Positions 46,925-57,257 of a DNA stretch of 64,000 nt are shown piece by piece. The notes beneath the pieces were generated by a model. The model searched no databases and was not told the origin of the DNA. It was given only the letters and a program-made list of their open reading frames with translations. Source of the DNA: Cercophora sp. LCS_1 (Eukaryota; Ascomycota; Sordariomycetes; Sordariales; Lasiosphaeriaceae); NCBI GenBank assembly GCA_036250225.1, contig JAPZLL010000004.1, positions 186,001-250,000 of the forward strand, read 5' to 3'. Made by a program: the position numbers and the translations under genes. Each line of letters starts with the position of its first letter. Position 1 is the first letter of the stretch.

Positions 46925-47185
46925 AATAGTGGGAACGAGGAGCCTGTGAGCACACAATCGTGGAAGCCTGTAGATCAGGGGCTGGTACAGGCTAATCCAG
47001 TGCTAGCCTCGCTGTCCTTGTGGGACAGAAAGTCCGAGCTGGGTGACATTGGGCAAAGCGTACATGATTGGACTCCTGTGAGACAGGTGTTGGAAACTTA
47101 CGATGCGATTCTCCCGAACTGAACAACCGTCAGCTCCTCCCATCGTTCCTCTCATCCGTTGCAAGTCGCTGTAATCAAGATGCTT

Positions 47186-48025
47186 TTACTCCCCCCTATT
47201 TAGAGCCTCCTGACCCTTTGCCTCTTCCTCTCTCAAAACCCGATACAACTCCTGCTCCCACTCAGGCAAATGCCGCCCTCTCAAAACCCGCTCCCTCGGC
47301 ATCCTCTCCATCTCAACACCCCAAGTTGCCAACAAAACATTCCACCAGAACCTCCACCTAGGCGGAGCATCCTCGTCCTTCGCTCCATCGTCCGCCTCCT
47401 TATGACATAACCAAATGATCTGCTGCAGACCCCGCAAGCACTTCTTAAAATCTACACCATAAAGATCATCCGAGTCCGTTCCCCCTTGTTCAATCGCAGC
47501 CCAACCCAGCACCAATACTTTATCCATGGCCAAATTACGCACTCCGACACCTTTTGCATCGGCGACGCACATGTTGTGTAGCATGGCTAGGGAGTTGATG
47601 TCGTAGGAATGGGTATCTGAGGGGTCGATGGAGAAAAAGAGGAAATCCGATTCGGGGTTGAAGTAGAGCATCGAACTGACTGTTTCATCATCCTCTTGTG
47701 AGAGGGGGCGTGGGACCTGGCAAGGTATATGCACGCGATAGAATGCCAAGGCGACGCCGCGGGATTCGCTGTTGGTCTGCAAGAGGGGGTGGTGGAGTGT
47801 GGTCCAGGCGTGGATGATGGGCGTCGCTGGTGTTTTTTGGTTTTGGTCTCGGTCTCGGTCTCGGGGTAGGGATTGGAAAGTTACCTCGAAAAGGCGGTGG
47901 CGGTAGAGGGAGTGGTTCCAGATTAGCAGGCGGAGTTCGGTGCACAAGCGTGGGAAGGGGGTGAAGTCTGCGGCGTCTTCGGTCTCGCCCGCTGTGAGGA
48001 TTTGGAGGTGGGATGGCGTTGTCAT
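47186..48025 (-). CDS. 2EXR-domain protein
   Basis: Single exon of 279 residues. FTPFPRLCTELRLLIWNHSL (about residues 21-40) followed by a paired strand and LLQTNSESRGVALAFYRV is the 2EXR domain, named for its two EXR-like blocks. The domain is expanded in ascomycetes and often lies near HET and other allorecognition-type genes. The remainder is charged and helical without catalytic motifs. The function of the family is unknown. A second 2EXR gene lies at 57.3-58.5 kb. Confidence 0.8.
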   Translation of the reverse strand: MTTPSHLQILTAGETEDAADFTPFPRLCTELRLLIWNHSLYRHRLFEVTFQSLPRDRDRDQNQKTPATPIIHAWTTLHHPLLQTNSESRGVALAFYRVHIPCQVPRPLSQEDDETVSSMLYFNPESDFLFFSIDPSDTHSYDINSLAMLHNMCVADAKGVGVRNLAMDKVLVLGWAAIEQGGTDSDDLYGVDFKKCLRGLQQIIWLCHKEADDGAKDEDAPPRWRFWWNVLLATWGVEMERMPRERVLRGRHLPEWEQELYRVLREEEAKGQEALNRGE

Positions 48026-48551
48026 CTTAGCATCACTGTTGCCCTAACAGGATACGGAGAAATTCAAGTTGTTAGGTAGGTATGTGCTCTGGTCGCAAAG
48101 AGTCATGGTGATGATATCGGTTCAAGGTGGGTGAGGGGTCATGAAGTTCGTGTGCGCATTATCCAATGACCGTGTTGAGGTCCAGGTTGCAGTCCGATCA
48201 GCCGCATGCAGGCCATTTTGGGCTTAGCCCGCGCCAATGGAGGGCTGTCCATGTCGGGTCTTCAAATGAGGTATTTTACATGGACTGCAGACCCGCGAAT
48301 ACAAAGAGAAGCTCAAGCAACTCGAAGAAAAACATTAGGCCGCTGCCCATCTATGGAAGCTGAACGTTGGGGTTTCTGTCGCTTGATGGGGTTATGAGGA
48401 TGGTGCGTGTCTTGTGGAGGTGACGTTTTGAGGTGCCCCTGAGACGCGACTGTCTGAAGACTACCTACTTTAATCAGTCCAGTTATAGCCGTGTTTGATT
48501 CAACTAAACGACTGATAGCTTCTTCAAACCCGCTCCCCTTCTCGCTCACGC
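48026..48551. other. intergenic spacer
   Basis: About 530 bp between the 2EXR gene and the dehydrogenase pseudogene, both minus strand. No feature is seen. Confidence 0.45.
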
Positions 48552-49575
48552 CTAATAAGCAACATCAGGCCCCATCAACCCACAAACCCCCACCCTCAAA
48601 AACTCGGGATCGGTCTCCAACCTCTTGGCAAACTTCTCCCTCAACTCATCCACATCCCACGACGCCCAAGTGAACCGTCCATGGAGATACCTCGCCTCCG
48701 GGGACGCCGCCCATACCGCATAGTTCCCCGCTAACGTGACATCATCAAAGTCAAACATATCCCGCGTAGCACCGAGCTGAAGCTAGGGCTTGGTGAAGAC
48801 CAGGCCGGGATGGAAGCTGACGACTTACATTTTATCGGCAGGGACTTCCTGGGCGATGAATTGTATGGTGAGCGTTCCTGAGGCTTTGGTTAGGCCGTAT
48901 TCAGGGCGGGCACCCGCCATGGGGATGTATTCGTTTTTGGATTCGTGGATGGATTGGGTTGAGATGTTGACGAGGGACTATTATAGCAGTCAGCATTAGA
49001 TGTCCTGTTATCTAACAAAGTCAGGGCACATGAATTGGGGAATGCCTTGTGTCGATCTTCACCGCTAACCTGCTTATAAAACTTCTCTGTAAAGTGTATC
49101 GGCCCACGTACATTCACCTTAAAAGGCTCCCACACATAATCGATGCTAAGCTCTAGGAGGGGTTTAGGCACAGCGAACCGCGCAGCGTTGAGAATAAGGA
49201 CATTAATAATGATGCCCCTCTTGGCAAGACAAGACCAGTCCACAGCGCATTGGTGTCCCCCGGATTAACTACATCTCCCCTCTCGCCAATGATCCGAACA
49301 TCTTTGCCAGAGGCCGCAGCGATGTCCTTGAGGGAGGTAACCGCTTTGTCGAGGACTTCCTGGCGACGGCCGGTGACGATGATGGTTGAGGCGGAAGCGG
49401 CGATGAAGCCTTTAGCAATGTCGAAGCCTATGCCGGCGGTGCCTCCGGTGATGAGCACTGTTTTTCCGGCCTGGCTGAGTTCGGGACGGGAGGCATCGAT
49501 GGCGAGGTATGGAGTGCGGTGGATGGTGGGGGTGACGGTTGAGGTGAGGGGGGTGATTACTCTTTCGGTAGCCAT
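48552..49575 (-). pseudogene. short-chain dehydrogenase/reductase, three inactivating lesions
   Basis: Reads as an NAD(P)-dependent SDR: the cofactor motif TGGTAGIG is at about residues 44-51, then VLILNAARF, the catalytic Ser in LVNISTQS, YGLTKASG with the YxxxK pair, VVSFHPG and NYAVWAASPEARYLHGRF. A 92-bp intron (48978..49069, GTTAGC to ATAATAG) is intact. Three lesions break it. AAGAC is duplicated in tandem at 49226..49235, shifting the frame between ALWTGL and AKRGIIIN. TAA lies at 48828..48826 directly before VVSFHPG, and TAG at 48786..48784 fourteen codons later. Both stops sit inside conserved sequence, and no in-phase intron removes them. Both could come from CAA/CAG by C-to-T change in CpA, the RIP context. 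Confidence 0.8.
49226..49235 (-). repeat. 5-bp tandem duplication causing a frameshift
   Basis: AAGAC AAGAC on the plus strand (GTCTT GTCTT on the coding strand). Counting only one copy keeps the dehydrogenase frame continuous. Confidence 0.85.
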
Positions 49576-49691
49576 GGTGAACGTGGAGGTAGACTAGAGA
49601 TATATGCTAAGTCTTGAAGTAGATGAAGAAGCGTGTGAGACAGTCGGAACAAGGAGAACCCAAGTGGAGGACTATTTTTTTTAACGACCCT

Positions 49692-49726
49692 GCTAAATCG
49701 ACTGTCACCCCCGATAAATCGACTGT
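49692..49726. repeat. direct repeat, TAAATCGACTGTCAC twice
   Basis: Two exact 15-mers with a 20-bp period. A diverged third copy (TAAATTGACTGTA) lies near 50375 in the same orientation and differs partly by C-to-T. This resembles subterminal repeats of a decayed DNA transposon, but the element is not identified. Confidence 0.6.
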
Positions 49727-49914
49727 CACTGAACCCTTTTGGGATGCGGCCCCGCACCTCCCCCACTGCTCAATCTCCCCCTGATATCTCTGAAGCCAGA
49801 TCGTCGATTCCCACACTTTTCTAGAGTGATTAGTTCGTAAATAAGTCGCTTGGAATCGTCAAAAGGCTCAAAAACGCCATAAACGCTGTCAATTGCTATG
49901 GACATTGACTAGAA

Positions 49915-50259
49915 CTACATCACGTGCTCACCCCATTTGCCTGCCTTACCCTTGCTTCTCTTCGGCGCACCGGCCGGCGCCGTGGAATTCGGCGCTGTAG
50001 ATCTCGGAGCCGTAGGAAGCCACTGGGCGGAAGCCTGGCCCTGTGCAGACGGTGGCACGGCCGTATGCGGTGTGTGTATGAGGAATGGCGACTGTGTAGC
50101 CAGAGCCGGATGTGAAGCCATCACGGGCATCACTTGCTGTGGAGGCGCCGTGGCGGATGGTGTTGAGGTCGGTCCCGCCAGAGGCTGGCCCGCAGCGAGG
50201 GAGGTGAGCGCCGCCATCTGCGCAGCCATGGTGGCCACCTGTTGCCTTATGATCTCCAT
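49915..50259 (-). CDS. hypothetical Ala/Pro/Thr-rich fragment
   Basis: The frame reads on upstream of the Met at 50259 to about 50330 as TPPKKKQRVTKAQVQKTEME, a basic nuclear-localisation-like string and short helix, until a TGA. Downstream it is Ala/Pro/Thr-rich and ends KRSKGKAGKWGEHVM. It may be the last exon of a decayed or unspliced gene, or part of an old transposon. No family is recognised. Confidence 0.3.
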   Translation of the reverse strand: MEIIRQQVATMAAQMAALTSLAAGQPLAGPTSTPSATAPPQQVMPVMASHPALATQSPFLIHTPHTAVPPSAQGQASAQWLPTAPRSTAPNSTAPAGAPKRSKGKAGKWGEHVM

Positions 50260-50477
50260 CTCGGTCTTCTGAACCTGTGCCTTTGTAACTCTTTGTTTCT
50301 TCTTCGGTGGCGTCCACAGCGCCGTCGAGGCTCAGAATTGGTGGACTGGATCACCACGCGAATTGATGGGGTTAAATTGACTGTATTTTTCGCCACCATC
50401 ATCAATTTGGCAACGGAATCATCCATTCTCAGTTACAGAGTCAAATGTATCCCCTTCATCGATAGGAAACTCTAGCC

Positions 50478-50493
50478 GGGGGGGGGGGGGGGG
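50478..50493. repeat. 16-G homopolymer
   Basis: An uninterrupted run of 16 G on the plus strand. Its length should be treated as uncertain in any assembly. Confidence 0.9.
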
Positions 50494-51774
50494 ACTGAAA
50501 ACGGGCCCCTGAAGCTGTGCGGTGGCGGCGTATGGGATTACCCAGCTTAGGGAAGAATCAGGGAAAGCTCAGGACAAATTAGCCATAGCTCACCCCACCT
50601 CAGGACTACGGACGAAAAGGGAAATTTTCTGTGCCCAGATTCGTCGCAGACAACCAGGCTGGATTGGGTTCATTGGTACGGTTAGGATTGGGTAAACTTC
50701 AGGGTATGCCGGCTCGGGAAAGATGAAGGGATTTCAAGGGTTTGGGTGGCTTTGGTTTGGTTATGGCACATTTAATACCACTTTTGGAACCATTCACGTC
50801 CCACAACGTCAATTTTTTCATGCTGTGCTAATTCCTCAGACCTACACCATCCCCAGGGAGACTTTCAACATTGACAACCGAAACACATCCGTTACCCACT
50901 ACACGATAAGAACTCACAAGAGACAACTGGGAAGCACGGACACCGCACTCGCCTCCGTGATACCCTCCAAGCGGTGGAAGCGTCTCTTCTTCGAGGGCTG
51001 GGAGCTCGTCGACGGAGCTGACGGCCGCACCCACGATACAACATTTACCCTTGACCTCAACCACGGTACCAACAACCAACTCACCCGCCCTATCATCCCA
51101 CCTTTCCAACCTCCCAACACCATAGGGGCGCCTCGCAAAGCCCTATAGGATAGGCGGGATATATATTACCTCCCCCAGCCAAGAAATCCACCGTCGCAGC
51201 CGAGCTCGCACGATGCGACTCTTCTCCCGGCGCAGGCGGGACCTCCATCTCTGGCCTGTCCACTTTGAGCGTATCACCCCGCAACTTGCCCGCAAATAAG
51301 CGTCACGGGGAAGGCCAACGTCAAATACCGAGCAATATACTATTTCTCGGTCGCGAGGTCTAGCTCGTTTCGCCTCCCACAGTTGAACTCGGGTCGGTTC
51401 CAATCTCAACCCGCAAGCTCGCTTCCGTCCGGAGCAGGGCTTGGCGATCTGGGGGGATGCAGAGAGTTGCCGGGGAAGAATACTTGATTCGTGTGTCTCG
51501 GAAGAACGTGTTGATTGTGTCGTGGACTGTTTGGGTTAAAGGACAGGATGCCAAGTGTCGCTGTGGGACAACTCAACTGCCGTGATCGAGGGTCTACGTG
51601 CGCGCCTATCCGAGAGGTTGGGGAGATCTGGCGATGGGACGTTGAGGGTGTTGGGTGATGGTGTTGTCGGGTGTGGAAGGTCCGGGTAACAAGAGGTCCG
51701 GCGTTGATGGGGGAATTCTCCAGGTTAACGTCTGGTTGAGAAAATCGTGAAGGGTCAATGTCTGGACTTTCAAG

Positions 51775-51780
51775 TATAAG
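51775..51780 (+). promoter_or_regulatory. TATA-like box of the AA9 gene
   Basis: TATAAG 79 bp upstream of the ATG at 51854, at a usual distance for fungal TATA elements with a short leader. Confidence 0.4.
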
Positions 51781-51853
51781 AGCCGTAAGCCTCTCGGTGA
51801 AATGAAGAAGGGACAGGCAAGCCACCCGCTCGGGATTTCAATTGTCCCTCAAG

Positions 51854-52597
51854 ATGCACCTCAGCCTGACCGGACTTGCCCTCTGGGCTCTCGCGGCCGC
51901 CCAAACCGCCGAAGCCCACTACCGCTTCTCCAAGCTGCTCGTCAACGGCCAACTCCCCAACGACTTCGAATACATCCGGGAGAACAGCAACGGCATCATG
52001 CCCACGAAGCAGTTCCTCCAGGCCAGCGACGACTTCCGCTGCAACTCGGGCTCCTTCGCCAACGCGGGCCGCACCAAGATCGCCAAGGTCAACCCCGGAG
52101 ACACCATCGGCTTCCAGCTGTGGTGCTACGCCACGATGCAGCACCCCGGGCCGCTGACGATCCACATGTCCAAGGCTCCCGGCGATGTTCGTCAGTATCG
52201 AGGTGATGGGGACTGGTTCAAGGTCCATCAGATGATTATCTGCAAGCCGCCTACCGGTGGCTACCTGGTGAGCCCCCATCCCATCCATCTGATTCTGAAA
52301 AAAATCACTGATAACGAGAAACAGGACGACAAAGACTGGTGCACCTGGGCACCGTGCAGGGCAATGTGCTCGACGCGGACGAGATACTGACCCGGTGGAG
52401 TGTCGCGGGGGAGGGTGAAGGAGACGGTTGATTTGTCCCGCAGCGGCGACACCGAGTTCTACTACGAGTGCGCGCAGATCGAAGTGACTGGTAACGGCAA
52501 CGGCAGACCTGGACCCACGGTTAAGATTCCAGGCTTGTACGACTCGAATGACCCGGCGCTGCGGTTCTGGATGGACAGGTCCGACGCAGTGTGCTGA
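51854..52597 (+). pseudogene. AA9 lytic polysaccharide monooxygenase broken by an internal inversion
   Basis: Exon 1 (51854..52267, 138 codons) encodes a signal peptide ending before His22, the mature N-terminal His of the copper histidine brace (HYRFSKLLVNGQ), then NPGDTIGFQLW and MQHPGPLTIHMSK with the second copper His (about 97). A GTGAGC...AAACAG intron (52268..52324) follows. Exon 2 starts correctly but reads WCTWAPCRAMCSTRTRY and stops at 52388. The AA9 block with TVSFTLPRDTPPGQYLVRVE and HIALHGA is present only on the opposite strand, inside 52334..52431. After it the plus strand resumes with GDTEFYYECAQIEVTG, containing the axial Tyr, up to 52597. An active AA9 enzyme would oxidise cellulose or hemicellulose outside the cell; this copy cannot make the full fold. 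Confidence 0.88.
52334..52431 (-). other. 98-bp inverted coding segment inside AA9
   Basis: The minus strand of this segment encodes the missing core of AA9. Read in the reverse sense between its flanks it gives 32 codons plus two bases and keeps the phase on both sides, with no stop. It is bounded by GACAAA (52328..52333) and TTTGTC (52432..52437), an exact 6-bp inverted repeat. Confidence 0.88.
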
Positions 52598-52956
52598 AGG
52601 GACTTGCAAGTTTAGTAATGATTGGTATTCGCAGTGTGTGAGGTAGATGGGTTGGATTGGGCAAACAGTGTTGATGCAAAAGTTGTTGGGAGTTCTTCTG
52701 TTTGAATCAAATGGTTTGAGGAGACTTGTGTCGCTGTGGGCGCCAAGCAACGCCGCTCGATTGGCTGGCTGGCTGCAGACTGCAGGAGCGGTCACTCAGA
52801 CGGGCAAATCACAATGATCAGAATTCAGCGCACCATGCTGGCCTAAGGCAGCTTGGGTTGGGCTGCAATAAGTAACTTTCAGCTCCCAAACTTTCCGACT
52901 ACAGTCCTTGAGTCTTTTCCGTCAGCTTCTCCGAGCCCAGCACCACCGATCTCGAG
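52598..52956. other. intergenic spacer
   Basis: About 360 bp between the AA9 pseudogene and the CorA-like gene. Nothing is recognised. Confidence 0.45.
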
Positions 52957-54397
52957 ATGGAAGGTTTCAGGAAGCCCCTCGTCAGCGCGCTTGAGGACAT
53001 CGCGCACGCTGAATCCAGCCCTGAAACGTTCACTGTTATCGAGGGGTTCACAGACCCAACAATTGGATCCCGCATTTGGACAAAAAGCGTCCCGCGGGAC
53101 AGGGTTCTTTCGGGTTCCTGGATGGAGGAGCCCGTAACCGGCCCCTCAGATTCGGCCCAAGCAACAGTATGCCATACCCTGCGGATGCTTTTCGTTGAAC
53201 GGTCCGGCACTGGTTACATTCCCGAAATCACTCGCGAAGATATGGCGGCTGCGATTGATGTCTGTCAAATTGACCATGCCGTTGGATATTATCTAGGCAA
53301 GCCTTCTTGGTGGGGCTTCGTCCCCATTGGCATCAGGAGAGAAAAGGGGCAGTTCTCGTTCATAATCAGGTTATGGGGCATGTTGACTTGTCTGTGGTCC
53401 TATGACTTCAGATCTTCATCAACAAAGGCAATCTTTGTGTCCAACCCCGAGGACACGAAAGCCGTGGAGTCTCTGTGCTTCCAACACCGTGATGTTCTCG
53501 CACATCCGCTCTTTTTGGCGTTTGTTTTCGCACGGCATGCTCTTGGTAACTTATTTATCGACTTGGACGAACAGAGGTATTTGAGAAAGGCAATGGAGCA
53601 TCAGATAAGAGCGAAAATTGGTTCTGGTAAAAGGACGCCAGGAGAATCAGAGAAGTCGACCACCAAGCTAACTGGTATTATCGGGTCTGCTAGTTTCGAC
53701 ACGGTGGGCTTTAACCAATATCTAGAACTCGTGGGCCAAGTTTTCGATGCCTCAACAACGGACTCGCTAGGTCTTCGAGAGTACTACTTGGAGGGCAACG
53801 AGCGGCTTCCAAACTCCTTGGCTGCCTCCGTATGGGAGGACCTGGCTGAAGCCGCCATGTTTCTCAGGCCCGACCTTAGGCATCTCCTTGATACCAATAA
53901 TGTGATGGAGACATGGACGAATGTGTCCCTCAATATTGTAGGCATCTACCTCTAGCTGTCGTCTCGGAAACGCTGACAACCACAAACTCTAGATCTGGAA
54001 CATCGTTGCTAAAGAAGACGCCGAGGCAAGCAGAGCACTCGCGGCCGCCACCAGAAGAGACAGCGAGTCCATGAAGACGCTGGCAATAGTGACCATGGCA
54101 TTCCTCCCGGCCACATTCTTTGCCACTCTCTTTTCGATGCCTGTTTTCGACTGGGAATCCTCTCCGGTCGTTCAAGACGGCTTTCGGGTCTATCTGGCGT
54201 GGGCGCTGCCGAGCTCAGCACTGGTCTTTGCATTGTGGGCTGCAACGACCCGCACCCAGCGGGCGGCAATTCTCGAGGCTGTTGCTGCCGTGAAAAGCGT
54301 GCGAGTCAAAGAAAGATTGGAAGCGCTTAGGGACAGGCTCAATACCGGGAAGCTGGATGTTGATGACAAGACAGGCCCCAGTGGTTCGGTTGTTTGA
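52957..54397 (+). CDS. CorA-like membrane protein
   Basis: Two exons, 52957..53937 and 53993..54397, with a 55-bp intron (donor GTAGGC, branch CGCTGAC, acceptor CTCTAG, phase 0), give 461 residues. The C-terminal part resembles the membrane end of fungal CorA-like proteins: IWNIVAKEDAEASRALAAAT, RRDSESMKTLAIVTMAFLPA, TFFATLFSMPVF and a second hydrophobic stretch RVYLAWALPSSALVFALWAA. Two membrane helices near the C-terminus and a long soluble N-terminal part fit that group. The GMN selectivity motif of true CorA magnesium channels is absent, so transport should not be assumed. Such genes are common beside HET and ankyrin genes in ascomycetes, as here. Confidence 0.8.
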
Positions 54398-54669
54398 CTG
54401 GCGTTTTGATTTTATGTTGTAGGCTACCGTTCTCAAGAAATTCAAGCAGGGGCTGGAAATGATGCATCTTCAAGGTTGTGTTCAAGTTGTGATTTGATGG
54501 AGGAAGGAAAACCCGGAAGCCTGCCAGCCATGTGACCAATGCGTCAGGCGGCATCTTGGGTGTGCCCACCAAACGAAAGGAAACCCCCGCTTTCACCCTT
54601 TTCAGCTCAGCCGTCAGGCCCCAAGCTCCTCCTTCTCCTACCCCAACTATCCAAAACGGAAAGCCCACA
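54398..54669. other. short spacer
   Basis: About 270 bp between the CorA-like and HET genes; probably the promoter of the latter. Confidence 0.4.
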
Positions 54670-56872
54670 ATGGCGCCAATATACCGAGATCTGATCCTAC
54701 CCATTCCTGCCAAGCGAAGTCTCGCTAGGTGTATCGACGACAGCGGTCCAGTTTCACAGGCGTGCGAGAATTGCAGAGCGGCGACACCTGACCGTAGCAA
54801 AGCAAAGCAAAGCATCATTCAGACCGACTACGAATTTATCGACACATATCCTGAATTCCCTCTGCTCAAGGACTCTGGGAAAAAATGCGGGCAAGCGCGC
54901 GTTTTGGGAATTGAAGAGCACTTCCACTAACGAGCTCCTGCGCAGATTTTGCTGGATCATCCGCAAGATCATCTGCCGGGACTGGGCAGTCCGACCAATG
55001 GAGGAATGGGGCGTCGGTCCTTTATCAGACAAGGATCCCCAATTCTCGGATCTCCTCGACGAAGCATGGGATGGAAGGGTCAGGATTTACAAGCTCAAGT
55101 ACACATTCGAGAGTCTCCAAGACACGGCGGGTTCGGATCCTCAACAAATGGGCGGTATGATCACTTTCATGACGCTAGAGTTCGGCCCGATAGCGCCCGA
55201 GGCACTCGACGGCGAACCCGTACTTCATGACGATATCAGCCAAGTGCTTCGCTTCAAGGTCTTTGACTCTGTTGATCTTGAGGCGACAGATGCTGAGTGT
55301 CAAAGGAGGTTACCCAGCCAGCAAACATTATCAGAAAGAAACGTCGAGATGATGCAGTCTTGGATCAAGGACTGTGAGTCCAACCACGAAAAATGCCAGC
55401 TACCTCCCCGTCAAGATCCATGGTTGCCGACACGACTCTTGGACATCGGATCATCGGATGGATCAAGGCCCCCGCGGGTAATCGAGACAGGAACCACCGC
55501 GATCATTGACAAGACATACGCGGCCCTCAGCCACATGTGGGGAGACGCCGCTACGGCGCCTCCTTTACAAGCCATGCAGTTCAACTACGGCGGCCTCAAA
55601 GACGGTATCACATTTACGCGTCTTCCGCCAAGTTTTACCGACGCCGTCGAAACATGCCATCGGTTGGGGATACAATACATCTGGATTGACTCGCTTTGTA
55701 TCATCCAAGACAGCAAGGAGGATTGGGAAAGGGAGGCGGCTACGATGCACGAGGTGTATAGGAACGCCAAGGTCACTATTGTTTCGACGTCTTCGACATC
55801 ATCGCAAGACGGCTTCCTCGCACGGGATCTTCCCAATGTTACCGCCGTGAGGACGCTTTTCGACAACGGGCAATCTCTCACCGTAACACCAACCGACGAT
55901 CGGCAAAGCGGTCTTCGTAATGGTGACGTTGAAGGGTCAAGATGGAACACCCGTGGCTGGACGATGCAGGAGAGGGCACTCTCAACACGCACGATTCACT
56001 TTTGCCGAAACAAGATCTACTTTGAATGCAGAGGCTGTTTGAAGTCCGAAGAGAACGAGCCCGAAGAAGCTCGGCCTTCCGATTCGTTCCAGCTGTTTCC
56101 CAGGTCTTCCGACCAGGATTCCAGCATGTGGTACGACCGTTGGATGCGGATTGTCACCGGATACAGCCGGAGAAGACTCACAGTATCTTCCGACAAGCTC
56201 ACCGCCATTCAGAGCATTGCCAACGACATGCTTCAGCATGTACCCACCGATACGTACATTTCGAGCGCAGCAATGTGGCTGAGCAACTTGAACCACGAGC
56301 TGCTTTGGTATGTGCAAAGCGGAATTCCCCGACGCATCCTTGGGCGCGCTCCTTCGTGGTCTTGGGCGTCTCTGGATGCCAATATCTCTTTCGTGAAAGG
56401 GCGGCGAGATGGTGAGAAGCCCGCTGAGGCTGCGCAGCTTTTAAGGGTACCTTTTTACGACACATTGACCAAGACGGTCCAGCCTGCAGCACTACGGTGC
56501 TTCAGCATACCAATCTCTTGCATCGAAAAAGCAGATTCGAGTAACTGGAAGCGATCCAGCTTTCCTTATGACATTGCGACGAAAATAGGCGGGGATCTCA
56601 GTGTTTTTGCACATGGGATGTTGGATCTTGACAATCGAGACAATGTTTTGGCGGGGCGGGGACATCTGTACTATCTCCACGTTTCAAATATCCAACATCC
56701 CTCGGGGCTGCTTGTCAGCTCGCCGTACGTTTTGGACTCGCACGGTTCTTTGTCAGTTGATTGCTCGCGGATTGGCGTGGCAACTGTCTTTGAAGTACGG
56801 GGTACGGTTTTGCAGCCAGAAGCATTCCTGCGGGAATCAGGGAATGGGATGGGGGCATACAGTATGCAGTAG
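54670..56872 (+). CDS. HET-domain protein with a GC-AG intron
   Basis: Exons 54670..54890 and 54946..56872 give 715 residues. The 55-bp intron starts with GCAAGC, has a consensus branch site CACTAAC, and ends CGCAG; splicing yields DSGKKCGFCWIIRKII, the usual Cys-rich opening of these proteins. The HET domain covers about residues 258-415: YAALSHMWGD (about 263), LPPSFTDAVETCHRLGIQYI then WIDSLCIIQDS (about 320), and GWTMQERALSTRTIHF (about 411). HET proteins trigger non-self recognition and cell death at hyphal fusion in some fungi. Most are uncharacterised, and the partner cannot be read here. The C-terminal half has no known domain. If the GC donor were not used, the protein would start at 54911 and lose its first about 75 residues. 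Confidence 0.88.
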
Positions 56873-57257
56873 CTGGTTAGATATTCTACTCTAGGGCTTG
56901 GAGAGCTGGGTCTTGTTGAATAGGCCCCAAGCTGTACCGTCTCCTCATCAGTGGCCATTCCTCGTTTGGGGTTGTTGGATCATCATGCAACATTCTTATC
57001 TATCAGACTTTGGATTAACGGAGCCAACTAACTACCTAATAGGAAATAAAAAGGAAGATGGATAAAATAGAGGAGAAAGAAAAGAACCTAGGGAAAGCCC
57101 AGCCCTCCGGCTATCTGAAAGAGATCGTCATTGCCCACTTGAGACGGCAAAAGTAATTATGCCCGTAGCACTAGCCATGTCCCCGGCTGCAAAAAGACCA
57201 GACGTACTGGCATCCGGGCGAAGACTGCCTGCCTAGACAAGAGGTCCCCGATGCCAC
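56873..57257. other. convergent intergenic spacer
   Basis: About 385 bp between the ends of the HET and second 2EXR genes. No feature is seen. Confidence 0.45.

Larger units (their letters stand above)
49576..51853. other. repeat-bearing, gene-poor stretch upstream of AA9
   Basis: About 2.3 kb with a tandem 15-mer near 49.7 kb, a short minus-strand frame at 49.9-50.3 kb, a 16-G run and several frames of 90-140 codons without recognisable content. TATAAG at 51775..51780 lies 79 bp before the AA9 start and probably belongs to its promoter. The TE-like texture suggests an old insertion, but no terminal inverted repeats could be defined. Confidence 0.4.

Noticed and set aside
48778..48830. Apparent intron (GTAAGT...CTTCAG) in the dehydrogenase
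   Set aside because: Removing it does not keep the phase, and the sequence itself encodes the conserved VVSFHPGLVFTKP block, so the stops are real lesions and not intronic.
52268..52443. Longer intron skipping the inverted AA9 segment
   Set aside because: The CCGCAG acceptor at 52443 joins in the wrong frame and would still delete the conserved core, so splicing cannot rescue the gene.
51770..52795. 341-codon minus-strand frame over the AA9 locus
   Set aside because: It is in a different frame from the inverted AA9 piece and shows no family similarity. It is a shadow of the AA9 exons.
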